Shown piece by piece: positions 1 through 8,132 of a stretch of 64,000 nt of DNA (positions within the stretch are counted from its first letter, which is position 1; every line of letters begins with the position of its first letter). The stretch is from Nitratireductor arenosus. Its GTDB lineage: Bacteria > Pseudomonadota > Alphaproteobacteria > Rhizobiales > Rhizobiaceae. The DNA is taken from contig NZ_WPHG01000001.1 in assembly GCF_009742725.1 (NCBI RefSeq), positions 186,001 to 250,000 on the forward strand, given 5' to 3'. Both the position numbers and the translations under genes were made by a program. The notes below the pieces were generated by a model that was not told the origin of the DNA, searched no databases, and was given only the letters and a program-made list of their open reading frames with translations.

Positions 1-250
1 GCGAAAAACCCTTGACGTGAAAATCGACGATATGGGCGACACGCGGATCGTCGACCGGCATGTCGGGCCAGTAGGCGTGGCCGGTGATCGAGACGAAGTC
101 GAGCTGCCTGCGGGCGTTGTCCAGCGCCGTCTCGAGCTCGCCATGCCCGTAGGACAGATTGCAGTGATTGTGCAGATCGCCATAAAGCGGACGCAGGCCG
201 GCGGCGACGGCAAGCGGCATCAGGCGATCGGGGAGCGGTTGTGTCGGCAA
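1..250 (-). CDS. PHP/DUF3604-like metal-dependent hydrolase (3' part only)
   Basis: Partial gene that runs off the left edge, so only the first 83 codons are visible. The visible protein carries GDLHNHC followed by an SYGHGELE stretch and a VSITGHA motif, which resembles the N-terminal HxH metal-binding motif of PHP/DUF3604-type phosphoesterase-like proteins. The start is placed at a TTG at 250 because GGAGG lies 8 bases upstream. An in-frame ATG further in would cut little before the HNH motif. It follows the glucokinase gene by 18 bases and is likely the distal gene of the same operon. The substrate is unknown; the family assignment is from motif recognition only. Confidence 0.6.
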   Translation of the reverse strand, partial: MPTQPLPDRLMPLAVAAGLRPLYGDLHNHCNLSYGHGELETALDNARRQLDFVSITGHAYWPDMPVDDPRVAHIVDFHVKGFS

Positions 251-268
251 GACGTGGTCCTCCGCCGG

Positions 269-1249
269 TCAGGTCGGCCCGGCGGCGCAAGCGCCGCGGA
301 CATTGTTGCTGGGAAGGTCTGGCCAAGCGAGGCAGCCGACCAGGGCGGCGCTGTCGTCCACCACCAGGTCGAGCGCGAAACCCTGCATCAGCTCGCGCAT
401 CCGCCCCTTGGCGAGGAAGGCGCGTGCGAACGGACTGTCGGCGCCCTGGATGAACGGCGCCAGTGCGCGCGTCACGCCGCCGGTCAAATAGATGCCGCCG
501 CGCGGCAGGAAAGTGAGCGCCAGATCGCCGGCCGTCCGCCCGAGCATGCCGGCAAGCGTGCCGCAGGCGAGAGCCGCATCGGCATCGCGCCCGCCAGCGC
601 CTTCGGCCGTCACCGCCGCGGCATCGTCCAATTGGGCCGCCCGGCCGGAGCGCCCGCAGGCCAGCCGGTAAAGCGCGACAAGGCCGGAGCCGGACAACAC
701 GCGGTCGAGCGAGCAGCGGCCGAAGCGGCCGGCAAAATGGTCGCGCAGCTCCGTCTCCAGCCCCGGCTCGGGCGCAAAGCCCGTATGGCCGATCTCGGCT
801 GCCAGCACATGGCCGTCAGCAACCAGCGCGCTGGCATTGAAGCCGGTGCCCGCACCGAGCACCAGCTTGACGCCCTGCTCCGCGGCGCCCGGGAGGACCG
901 GCCTTGTGGCCAACGCCTCGGAGCGCGACAGCGCCGCACCGAGCGCGACGAAATCGTTGATCAGCACGACGTCGCCAGTGCCGGCGATTTGGGCGATTTC
1001 GGCGCGCGCGATCGTCCAGTCGCGATTGGTCAACCTTATCGTGTCGCCGTCGATCGGGGCGGCCAGAGCCACGACGGCGCGGTCGACCCCGCCGACCCGA
1101 GCCTGGCCGAGATAGTGTTTCAACGCCGCACCGAAGCCGGAGAACCGGTCGTTCGGGAGCTGCACGACCGATTCGGGGTCGAGGCGGCCGTCGATGCCGA
1201 GCCCGAAGCGTACATTCGTTCCGCCGAGATCGCAGGCCAGCGCCCTCAT
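269..1249 (-). CDS. glk: glucokinase (Glk family, PF02685-like)
   Basis: Cytoplasmic ATP-dependent hexokinase of 326 residues, the usual size for bacterial Glk. The phosphate motif DLGGTN is at residues 7-12, the sugar-site loop LTNRDW near 73-78, the catalytic Asp in INDF at 99, the ATP-site GAGTGF near 132-137 and the sugar-binding EIGH at 152-155. The start ATG overlaps the stop of the upstream SIS gene (ATGA), implying coupled translation. In this operon it could phosphorylate glucose, glucosamine or an N-acetylated amino sugar, feeding the SIS-domain enzyme encoded just upstream. Family call is firm; exact sugar is inferred. Confidence 0.88.
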   Translation of the reverse strand: MRALACDLGGTNVRFGLGIDGRLDPESVVQLPNDRFSGFGAALKHYLGQARVGGVDRAVVALAAPIDGDTIRLTNRDWTIARAEIAQIAGTGDVVLINDFVALGAALSRSEALATRPVLPGAAEQGVKLVLGAGTGFNASALVADGHVLAAEIGHTGFAPEPGLETELRDHFAGRFGRCSLDRVLSGSGLVALYRLACGRSGRAAQLDDAAAVTAEGAGGRDADAALACGTLAGMLGRTAGDLALTFLPRGGIYLTGGVTRALAPFIQGADSPFARAFLAKGRMRELMQGFALDLVVDDSAALVGCLAWPDLPSNNVRGACAAGPT

Positions 1250-2253
1250 GTCGTCACCGTCACCTTGGCAAGCCTGGCCGGCCGGTCGGGATCGCGCCCC
1301 AACATCACCGACAATTGCTCGGCGAACCGGTAAAAACTCACCACCTGGCAGATCGGGTCGAGCAGCACATGACCGGCATCGACCGTCGGCAGCGCCTCAC
1401 GCGGTCCGGCGACGAACACGGCAGCGCCGGCCTGGCGCAGGGCGCGCACCGCCTCGCCGATGCTGGCGGCGGACCGGTCGCGGGCCGCAAACACCAGCGC
1501 GGCCAGATCGTCTCCCGCCAGCTCGATCGGCCCATGGCGCAGTTCGGCCGCGCTATAGGCCTCGGCATGCAGCCGGCAGGTTTCCTTGAGCTTGAGCGCG
1601 GCCTCGCAGGCGATCGCGAAGCCCGGCCCGCGCGCCACCATGTAAAGACTGCCACCGGCCGAAAACGGCGCCAGCGCCGCCGACCAGTCCGTGGCGGCGG
1701 CCCTGGCAAGGCTGGCCGGTAATTCGCGGATGGCGGCGGCGAGATCGGCATCGTCGAGCCAGCCGGCAATGAGAGCGGCCAGCGCGACCAGCGACGTCAC
1801 GAAGGTTTTGGTGGCCGCCACCGCGCGTTCCTCGCCGGCATGCAGCGCCAGGCAGAATTCCGCCTGCCGGGCCAGCGTCGAACTTGCCGTGTTGGTGAGG
1901 GCGAGCGTCGGCGCCCCACCGGCGCGCGCGGCTTGCTGCAGGGCGACAATGTCGGTGCTGGCACCTGATTGCGAGATGCTGACGAGCGGCACATCGGCCA
2001 TTTTCAACGGTGTCTCGTAGATCGAGGCGACCGAGGGGCCCATCGAGCCGACCGGGATGCCGATTTGGGTCTCGACCAGATATTTGAAATAGGTCGCCGC
2101 GTGATCGGAACTGCCGCGCGCGCAGGTGACGACACAGGCCGGCGCGCGCCGCTTGAGCATGCGGCCGGTCTCCAGATAGTCATCCATCGCCGCGGCAAGC
2201 TGGTGCTCGACCACGCCGGGCACGGCGCCGATTTCGCGCGCCATCCAGGTCAC
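1246..2253 (-). CDS. double-SIS sugar isomerase/deaminase (GlmS-isomerase-like, NagB-II/AgaS type)
   Basis: About 335 residues with two SIS domains and no glutaminase domain. Sugar-phosphate motifs are ARGSSD near 45-50, SISQSGAST near 92-100, EAALKLKE near 217-224 and ELRHGPIE near 237-244; the C terminus ends AKVTVTT as in GlmS isomerase domains. Proteins of this build without the amidotransferase domain often deaminate glucosamine-6-phosphate (NagB-II) or a related amino-sugar phosphate. The GTG at 2253 overlaps the upstream stop as GTGA; an ATG at 2244 is the alternative start. Next to a glucokinase this suggests a kinase-then-deaminase step of amino-sugar catabolism, which is inference. 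Confidence 0.8.
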   Translation of the reverse strand: MTWMAREIGAVPGVVEHQLAAAMDDYLETGRMLKRRAPACVVTCARGSSDHAATYFKYLVETQIGIPVGSMGPSVASIYETPLKMADVPLVSISQSGASTDIVALQQAARAGGAPTLALTNTASSTLARQAEFCLALHAGEERAVAATKTFVTSLVALAALIAGWLDDADLAAAIRELPASLARAAATDWSAALAPFSAGGSLYMVARGPGFAIACEAALKLKETCRLHAEAYSAAELRHGPIELAGDDLAALVFAARDRSAASIGEAVRALRQAGAAVFVAGPREALPTVDAGHVLLDPICQVVSFYRFAEQLSVMLGRDPDRPARLAKVTVTT

Positions 2254-3302
2254 GGCCCGACCTCGGGATAGTCGATCGGCATCATCCGCCCCTGCCGGGC
2301 CGCCTCGTAGGCCGCCTCGATCATCGCGGAGGCGTAGAGCCCGTCGCGCACGCCGGTCGGCATCGCGGTGCCACCGACAAGCGCGTCGATGAAGGCCCAG
2401 GCGACATGTTCGTGGAACACGCCGGTCTTGAAATGCGGCACGATGTCGGAAACCTGCCAGCCGCGCGTGGTTCCGTCGCGGCGGAAGACCTGCAAAAACG
2501 CCTCTTCGCGCGTTGGCCGCGAGGCGATGTCGACGCCGCTGACCAGCACGGTGCCGCCCGTGCCGTAGATCTCGATCGAATGATCGGCGGCGGCGAAACA
2601 CCAGCTTGTCGCGACCTCCGCCAGCAGGCCCGATCGATAGGAGAACGTCGCCAGCGCCGTATCCTCGACCGGCAGGCCCAGCGTGTGCGCCGACAGGGCG
2701 GCGAAAGCCCGCTCCGGCTCGCCGAACAACAGTCGCAGCAGGTCGGCCGCGTGCACCCCCTCGTCGAGCAGGGTCCCGCCGCCGGACTTTTCCGGGTCGA
2801 CGAACCAGGCCTTGCAAAAATCGTCGCTCAGCCCGTGGCTGTGGCCGTGTCTTATGCGGCACAGCGTGACCGTGCCGAGATCGCCGGAGGCCACGATCTT
2901 GCGCACGGCTTCGCTCACCGGGTCGAACCGCTTGGGGAAACCCTGCATGAACGGCACCGGCGAAGCGGCCAGCATGCGGCAGATCTCGAGCCCCTCGCGC
3001 ACATTCACCGAAAGCGGCTTTTCGCACAGGATCGGCTTGCCGGCATCGATGGCCGCCGCGATCAGCTCCCTGTGCTCGATCGTGGTCGAACAGATCGCGA
3101 CCGCGTCGCATTCCTGCAGCAGCGCCTGCCGGTCGCCGAAGACGGTGAGGGCGTAGGCGTTGGCGAACTTTTCGGCCAGCGCGGGGTCGCTGTCCCAGAT
3201 GCCGGCCATGGCGGCGTCCTTTCTGGCCAGGATCGCCTTGGTCCAGAAATTGGCGTGATAGTGCTGAACCCCCAACAGGGCGATGCGGATCGGCTGGGTC
3301 AT
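2250..3302 (-). CDS. Gfo/Idh/MocA-family NAD(P)-dependent oxidoreductase
   Basis: 350-residue Gfo/Idh/MocA dehydrogenase. An N-terminal Rossmann fold (IALLGVQHYH at 7-16) is followed by the family EKP motif at 94-96 (CEKPLS) and a C-terminal alpha/beta substrate domain with GGGTLLDEGVHAAD, whose His and Asp fit the usual catalytic pair. Such enzymes oxidise or reduce a sugar or inositol ring hydroxyl. The ATG overlaps the stop of the upstream paralogue (ATGA). Two non-identical family members in tandem suggest successive redox steps or a heteromer in the sugar pathway. Substrate not predictable. Confidence 0.85.
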   Translation of the reverse strand: MTQPIRIALLGVQHYHANFWTKAILARKDAAMAGIWDSDPALAEKFANAYALTVFGDRQALLQECDAVAICSTTIEHRELIAAAIDAGKPILCEKPLSVNVREGLEICRMLAASPVPFMQGFPKRFDPVSEAVRKIVASGDLGTVTLCRIRHGHSHGLSDDFCKAWFVDPEKSGGGTLLDEGVHAADLLRLLFGEPERAFAALSAHTLGLPVEDTALATFSYRSGLLAEVATSWCFAAADHSIEIYGTGGTVLVSGVDIASRPTREEAFLQVFRRDGTTRGWQVSDIVPHFKTGVFHEHVAWAFIDALVGGTAMPTGVRDGLYASAMIEAAYEAARQGRMMPIDYPEVGP

Positions 3303-4363
3303 TTGACCTCGTGCTCCTTGGGCGTTGGGCAGGCGACCGCGACCCGTCGCCCTTCGCCGGCGGCGCGATAGATCGCCTCGGCGACAAGGATCGAGGCCAG
3401 GCCGGCGGACGCGCTGTCGTCGGGGAGCGCCTGCCGGCGCACGATGTCGAGCCAGTGCCGGTGATGCGCTGCCCCCAGCGCCTCGTCGGCAAGCGGCGGG
3501 CTCACCCAGCCGTCCTGCCCGGTTATCTCGGGCGCGTAGATCGCCGCCGGTCCGCGTTCGGTACGAAGCCAGACCGTGCCCTTGTCGGCATAGAGTTCGA
3601 GGCGAAACCGATCGCAGCCGGCGATCTCGGTGTAGCTCATCTCGTGGCTGACCAGCGCGCCGTTTGCGAGCGTGTAGCTCGCCACGACATTGTCCTCCAG
3701 CGCGGTGGTCACCGCGCGCCCGTCTGCCAGTCGGCGGTTCGGCCGGGCCGTTGCCAGGCTGGCCGTCACCTCGGCGATCGGACCGAACAGATGGGCGCAT
3801 AGATCGATGCCGTGCACGCCGAGCTGCATGACCACGCCGCCGGAAACATTTTCCGGCGAATAGAACCAGTCCGCCCAGTCGGCGCCGGGCGTGGCATTGC
3901 GGATGCGCACGGAATGGACCCGGCCGAGCGCGCCGTCGTCGAGCAGCCGCTTGAGCCAGCGCACCTCCGGGAAATAACGATGCATGAAACTGACGGTCAG
4001 CGGCGCGCCGGAAGCCTCCGACGCGGCGATGATCTCGGCGCATTGCGCCGTGTCGAGCGCCATCGGCTTCTGCAAAAGCACCGCCTTGCCCTGCGACAGG
4101 GCGGCGATGGCGTGATCGCGATGCAGCCCGTCCGGCGTTGCGACCACCACGCCGTCAATGCCGGGATCGGCAAGTACCGCGGCCAGTTCGGTCGCCGCGT
4201 TTTCGATGCCGAATTCGGCAGAGCGCGCGCGGGTTCGCGCCGGGTCGCGGCCGACCAGACACGCGATCGCGACATCGCCGGCCGCCGTCAGGCCGCGGAC
4301 GTGATAGTCGCTGATGAATCCCGCGCCGAGGATGGCGATGCGGGGTTTGGCCGGGCTGACCAT
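3299..4363 (-). CDS. Gfo/Idh/MocA-family oxidoreductase (second paralogue)
   Basis: 354-residue dehydrogenase. The Rossmann motif ILGAGFIS is at 11-18, and at 98-100 the family EKP motif reads QKP, keeping the conserved Lys but replacing the Glu. The catalytic-domain motif GGVVMQLGVHGIDLCAH places His and Asp as expected. It lies downstream of the ABC binding protein gene, separated by a strong hairpin at 4407-4431, and its stop overlaps the start of the next dehydrogenase gene. Likely acts on the imported sugar or amino sugar; substrate unknown. Confidence 0.85.
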   Translation of the reverse strand: MVSPAKPRIAILGAGFISDYHVRGLTAAGDVAIACLVGRDPARTRARSAEFGIENAATELAAVLADPGIDGVVVATPDGLHRDHAIAALSQGKAVLLQKPMALDTAQCAEIIAASEASGAPLTVSFMHRYFPEVRWLKRLLDDGALGRVHSVRIRNATPGADWADWFYSPENVSGGVVMQLGVHGIDLCAHLFGPIAEVTASLATARPNRRLADGRAVTTALEDNVVASYTLANGALVSHEMSYTEIAGCDRFRLELYADKGTVWLRTERGPAAIYAPEITGQDGWVSPPLADEALGAAHHRHWLDIVRRQALPDDSASAGLASILVAEAIYRAAGEGRRVAVACPTPKEHEVK

Positions 4364-4406
4364 GTCGATCGGTCTCCAGATACTGATTGGAACGGTGCCT
4401 GGTAGC

Positions 4407-4431
4407 GGCGCCCCGGAAAAACCGGGGCGCC
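4407..4431 (-). terminator. intercistronic hairpin behind the ABC binding-protein gene
   Basis: Perfect 10-bp inverted repeat (GGCGCCCCGG / CCGGGGCGCC) with a 5-base A-rich loop, just 3' of the binding-protein stop at 4443. No T run follows in the direction of transcription. It more likely protects the 3' end of the upstream message or gives partial termination than full termination. Confidence 0.7.
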
Positions 4432-4442
4432 TGGGAGGAGCG

Positions 4443-5477
4443 TCAGGGCTTCCACTGGCCCTCGACGGACACGAGCGCGCTGTCGGCGGCAGCCAGCGGC
4501 TCGGAATAGGTGAAGGTCAGCGCGTCGCGCCGGTCCTTGATCCTGTTGGTGGCTTCCAGGAAGTCAGCGATCGCCGCCATGTCCTCGACATAGGTTTCGT
4601 CGATCGAAGCGTCGAACGTATAGTTCGACAGCAGCGCCTGGTTCATCTCCAGCGGCTGCTCCTGGAAGTTGGAGAAGATCTTCAGCACCTCGTCGCGATT
4701 GGCCGGGTCGCTGACATAGTTTTGCGTACGCACCAGGACCTCGACGAGCGCCTTGGTCGCGTTGGGATTGTTTTTAACCCAGTCCTGCGAGGCGACCCAA
4801 ACGGTGCGGTTGTTGGAAACCTGGACCGCCTCGCCGTCATTCTGCGCGAAGCCGCTCATCGTGCCGGTGTGCACCACCTTGGTGTCGAGCTCGGTCAGCG
4901 CGCGATACGGCCACGGCTCCCAGAACACGATGCCCTGGATCTCGTTGTTGGCGAGGCTGGCCATCGCCTCCGGCGGAGCCAGATTGACCGCCTGGATCTT
5001 GTTGAAGTCGAGGCCGTAATGCTTGGCGACATTGCCCAGCAGCGCACCCGAGGTCGAGCTGACCAGCAAGCCGAGCTTGACGTTGTAGAGGTCCTCCGGC
5101 TTTTCGACATTGGCGTCCTTGCGTACGACGATCTTTTCCAGACCGTGGCTGACCGCGTTGCTGCCCAGGATGACGACCGGCACGCCATTATGGGCCATGG
5201 CGATCGGCGGCAGGTTGCCGGGCGTCCAAAGCTGGATCTCGCCGGCCAGCAGCGCCTCGCCGGCAAGATTGCCCGACTGGAACTTCTTGAATTCGACATT
5301 GGTGAAGCCGGCCTCGGCGAGCCAGCCCTTTTCCTTGGCCACGACATGGACCAGGAACGGCAGGTCCACGCCGATACTGATCGACAGCGTGTCGGTCTCC
5401 ACGTCCGCGGCCGAGGCGTTGGCGGCGAAGGTCGCCACGAGCGCGGCCAGCGCCGCGCTCTTCAATCGTTTCATCAT
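4443..5477 (-). CDS. ABC transporter substrate-binding protein, NMT1/SsuA/TauA type
   Basis: About 344-residue periplasmic binding protein of the NMT1/THI5-like superfamily. It begins MMKRLKSAALAALVATF and ends its signal peptide near AASA-AD, about 24 residues in. The body has SISIGVDLPFLVHVVAKEKG, GEALLAGEIQ and VFWEPWPY, typical of sulfonate/nitrate/pyrimidine-precursor binding proteins. GGGAGA lies 7 bases before the ATG pair at 5477, so this start is preferred to a longer in-frame one at 5549. It supplies substrate to the two permeases and the ATPase encoded upstream on the same strand. The ligand is not evident; genes downstream hint at a sugar derivative, which is unusual for this transporter type. 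Confidence 0.88.
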   Translation of the reverse strand: MMKRLKSAALAALVATFAANASAADVETDTLSISIGVDLPFLVHVVAKEKGWLAEAGFTNVEFKKFQSGNLAGEALLAGEIQLWTPGNLPPIAMAHNGVPVVILGSNAVSHGLEKIVVRKDANVEKPEDLYNVKLGLLVSSTSGALLGNVAKHYGLDFNKIQAVNLAPPEAMASLANNEIQGIVFWEPWPYRALTELDTKVVHTGTMSGFAQNDGEAVQVSNNRTVWVASQDWVKNNPNATKALVEVLVRTQNYVSDPANRDEVLKIFSNFQEQPLEMNQALLSNYTFDASIDETYVEDMAAIADFLEATNRIKDRRDALTFTYSEPLAAADSALVSVEGQWKP

Positions 5478-5515
5478 GACTAATCTCCCTTTGTTGATTG
5501 TGTCTTGCGCAGTCC

Positions 5516-6289
5516 CTACACGCCGCTGCCGTGCCAGCGTCCGATCCACCGCTGGATCGCGCTGCCGATGACGGCGTCGGTGAGCAGATTGAGAAACCCG
5601 ATCAAGAGAATGCCGACGATGATGACACTGACCGAACCGCCGGTGTTGCGCTCGTTCATGATCATGTAACCAAGCCCGCGATCGGCGGCGATCAGCTCGG
5701 CGGCGACCAGCACCCCGAAGCTCAGCCCCCAGCCGATGCGGATGCCGGTCGCAAGATCGGGCGCGGCGGCCGGCAGGACGATGCGGGCAAGCAGCGACCA
5801 GCCGCGCACGCCGAACGTGCGCGCCGCGCGCACCAGGGTCGGGTCGACATAGGTGACGCCGTGATAGGTGGCGGTGACGACGGGAAAGAACGCGCCCAGA
5901 AAGATGATGAAGAATTTCGACGGTTCGCCCAGACCGAACCAGATGATCGCCAGCGGGATCCAGGCCAAAGGCGGAATCGGACGCAGCAATTCGATCAGCG
6001 GTCGGGCGATCAGACCGAACCAGCGGTACCAGCCGGCGAGAACGCCGACCGCAATGCCGGCGGCAACCCCGATCGCAAAGCCGGAAAACACCCGAAACAG
6101 GCTCCAGGCCATGTGTTCGCCGACAGTGTCGGCCGACAGCCGGCCGGAGGCCTCGATTATTGCCGTGATCGGCCCGGGAAAGACGCGCGGATCGATCGCA
6201 CCCAGCCGCGACGCCGTTTCCCAGGCGCCAACCACGATCAGCGTGCCGATCAGCGGCAGGGCGATATTGGTCAGACGATCCCGGCTCAT
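5516..6289 (-). CDS. ABC transporter permease (SsuC/TauC-like)
   Basis: 257-residue BPD-type inner-membrane permease with about six hydrophobic segments. It carries the EAA-loop region FGVRGWSLLARIVLPAAAPDLATGIRIGWG that docks on the ATPase. A PLAWIPLAIIWFGLGE segment is characteristic of taurine/sulfonate-type permeases. The ATG at 6289 overlaps the stop of the other permease (ATGA), showing tight coupling. Partner of the permease at 6286-7080 and the ATPase at 7077-7895. Confidence 0.88.
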   Translation of the reverse strand: MSRDRLTNIALPLIGTLIVVGAWETASRLGAIDPRVFPGPITAIIEASGRLSADTVGEHMAWSLFRVFSGFAIGVAAGIAVGVLAGWYRWFGLIARPLIELLRPIPPLAWIPLAIIWFGLGEPSKFFIIFLGAFFPVVTATYHGVTYVDPTLVRAARTFGVRGWSLLARIVLPAAAPDLATGIRIGWGLSFGVLVAAELIAADRGLGYMIMNERNTGGSVSVIIVGILLIGFLNLLTDAVIGSAIQRWIGRWHGSGV

Positions 6290-7080
6290 GCGCGCGCGCC
6301 CTCCGACGTCGAACCCCAGGGCAAAAGCATGCGCTCGAGCGCGGCCAGGCCGGTCGAGATCACGAAACCCAGCACGCCGATCACGAGCATGCCGATAATG
6401 GTGATTTCGCTGCGGTAGAAGGTGCGCGCCTCCATGATCAGCGCGCCGAGCCCCTCGATCGTGCCGATCATCTCGGCGCCGACGATGACCATGAAGCCGA
6501 CACCGAGCGCCATGCGCGCGCCGGCGAACATGCGCGGCAATGCCGCCGGTAGCACGATCTCGCGATAAAGCGCGACGCCCTTGAGGCCGAATGAGCGGCC
6601 GGCCCTGATCAGCACCGGATCGACATAGACGACGGCGGCGATCACGTTGGACAGCATGACCCAGAAGCAGCCATAGGCGATCAGGATCACCTTGGTCAGT
6701 TCGCCGGCGCCGAACCAGACGATGACCAGCGGCAGCAGGCTGAGCGTGGCGATCGACCGGCAAAACACGATCAACGGTTCGAGCATCTTGTTGAGGAGCG
6801 GAAAGGCGCCGATCACAAGCCCGACGGGAACCGCCAGCACGATCGCCGCCAGATAACCTTGCAGGATGCGCGTGACGGTCGTCAGAATGTGCGACCAGAT
6901 GGTGATGCCGGTCGGAAAGCCATTCGTCGCGATCTCGACGAAACCTTCGGCGATCCTGCTGGCCGGCGGAAACTGGTAGGCCTTCAGATAGCCGGTCTTA
7001 ACGCCGAATTCCCACAACGCGATCGCGCCGACAATGACGGCGGCCGACATCGCATATTGAAGGACAAGGCGGCCCCTCAT
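6286..7080 (-). CDS. ABC transporter permease (SsuC/TauC-like), second subunit
   Basis: 264-residue inner-membrane permease of the same family as its neighbour. It has six predicted membrane segments, a SLLPLVIVWFGAGE segment and the EAA loop FGLKGVALYREIVLPAALPRMFAG. The start ATG at 7080 overlaps the ATPase stop (ATGA). Two distinct permease genes imply a heterodimeric channel, whereas many transporters of this type use a single permease gene. Confidence 0.88.
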   Translation of the reverse strand: MRGRLVLQYAMSAAVIVGAIALWEFGVKTGYLKAYQFPPASRIAEGFVEIATNGFPTGITIWSHILTTVTRILQGYLAAIVLAVPVGLVIGAFPLLNKMLEPLIVFCRSIATLSLLPLVIVWFGAGELTKVILIAYGCFWVMLSNVIAAVVYVDPVLIRAGRSFGLKGVALYREIVLPAALPRMFAGARMALGVGFMVIVGAEMIGTIEGLGALIMEARTFYRSEITIIGMLVIGVLGFVISTGLAALERMLLPWGSTSEGARA

Positions 7081-7895
7081 GACGACAGGCCCTTCCAGAT
7101 CTCCTCGTGCAGGGCGACGAAGCGCGGATCGGTGCGCGGGCGCGGGCGCGGCAGGCTGATCGCCAGATCGCGCTCGATGCGGCCGGGATGCGGCGCCAGC
7201 AGGATGACGCGGTCCGACAGCACCAGCGCCTCGTTGATCGAATGCGTGACGAACACGACGGTTTTCTTGCGCGCCTCCCAGATCCGCAGCAGCTCCTGCT
7301 GCAATTCGATGCGGGTCAATTCGTCCAGGGCACCGAACGGCTCGTCCATCAGCAGGATTTCCGGGTCCAGCGCCAGCGCGCGGGCGATCGCAACACGCTG
7401 CTGCATGCCGCCCGACATCTCGCGCGGATATTTGTCGGCCGCCGCCGACAGTCCTACGAGCTGCAGCAATTCGCGGGCCCGCTCCTCCTTGTCCGATTTG
7501 GAAAGCGACTTGTCGCGGAAGCCGAACGCGACGTTCTTGCGCGCCGTCATCCATGGAAACAGCGCATGCTGCTGGAAAACGACGCCCTGACCCTGGCCCG
7601 GTCCCCGCACCTCACGGCCGTGGATTTCCACCGTGCCGGAGGTCGGGCGTTCCAGCCCGGCGATGATGTTGAGCAAGGTGGTCTTGCCGCAGCCGCTACG
7701 ACCGACCAGCGAAACGAATTCGTTCTCGCGCACGGTCAGATCGATATTCTGGAGCACGGTCGGGCCGTGCCCGGCCGCGCCGAACGATTTGGTGACATTC
7801 GAAATCTGGATGGCGTTCGCCGCAGACAGCCCCGCCCCGGCCCGAACCGACGCGTCCGGTCTTGTCTGCGAATGCCCTTTGCGTCCGACAGTCAC
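7077..7895 (-). CDS. ABC transporter ATPase (SsuB/TauB-like)
   Basis: 272-residue ATPase and first gene of the operon. Walker A GRSGCGKTT is at 65-73, the Q-loop is in VFQQHALFPW near 106-115, the signature SGGMQQR at 161-167, Walker B ILLMDEPF at 180-187 and the H-loop in FVTHS. About 30 extra N-terminal residues precede the domain, so an internal start is possible. The upstream gap carries the TACAAT palindromes described separately, so expression is probably controlled by the divergent regulator. Confidence 0.9.
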   Translation of the reverse strand: MTVGRKGHSQTRPDASVRAGAGLSAANAIQISNVTKSFGAAGHGPTVLQNIDLTVRENEFVSLVGRSGCGKTTLLNIIAGLERPTSGTVEIHGREVRGPGQGQGVVFQQHALFPWMTARKNVAFGFRDKSLSKSDKEERARELLQLVGLSAAADKYPREMSGGMQQRVAIARALALDPEILLMDEPFGALDELTRIELQQELLRIWEARKKTVVFVTHSINEALVLSDRVILLAPHPGRIERDLAISLPRPRPRTDPRFVALHEEIWKGLSS

Positions 7896-7945
7896 ATCTT
7901 CCTCCCCGGACCACCCAGCCTGTCACCGGCAAATGCAATCACAGA

Positions 7946-7960
7946 TACAATACGATTGTA
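7946..7960. promoter_or_regulatory. candidate operator palindrome 1 (TACAAT-N3-ATTGTA)
   Basis: Perfect 6-3-6 inverted repeat in the 237-base divergent gap between the ABC/sugar operon and the GntR/LacI-type regulator. Probable binding site of that regulator, since its half-site recurs three more times in the gap (7970-7984, 7989-7995, 8090-8095). Confidence 0.6.
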
Positions 7961-7969
7961 AAGGCCAAG

Positions 7970-7995
7970 GATACAATTTTTGTACTTTTTGTATC
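7970..7995. promoter_or_regulatory. candidate operator palindromes 2 (TACAA-N3-TTGTA nested in GATACAA ... TTGTATC)
   Basis: A 5-3-5 inverted repeat (7972-7984) nested in a wider 7-bp repeat (7970-7976 and 7989-7995), sharing the TACAA half-site of the palindrome at 7946-7960. The AT-rich stretch around 7970-8030 contrasts with the GC-rich genome and probably also holds the promoters. Confidence 0.55.
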
Positions 7996-8033
7996 TCATC
8001 AGAACTAAGATCTTGAAAATATATATTTTATCG

Positions 8034-8057
8034 CGAGCGCTCAGCGTTTCGCGCTCG
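8034..8057. repeat. inverted repeat in regulator leader (CGAGCGC-N10-GCGCTCG)
   Basis: Perfect 7-bp inverted repeat with a 10-base spacer, between the AT-rich operator region and the regulator start. It could be a leader hairpin or a second protein site; its role is unknown. Confidence 0.4.
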
Positions 8058-8132
8058 TCGTTTCCCGGAGCATTCGGTCGACTTGCAAGATTGTATTCGG
8101 CAATGTAACTATCAGGCTAAAGGAGACGACCA

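Noticed and set aside
17-1333. 438-codon plus-strand frame over the glucokinase gene
   Set aside because: Shadow of the glucokinase frame; low-complexity Arg/Ala/Gly-rich translation and no domain.
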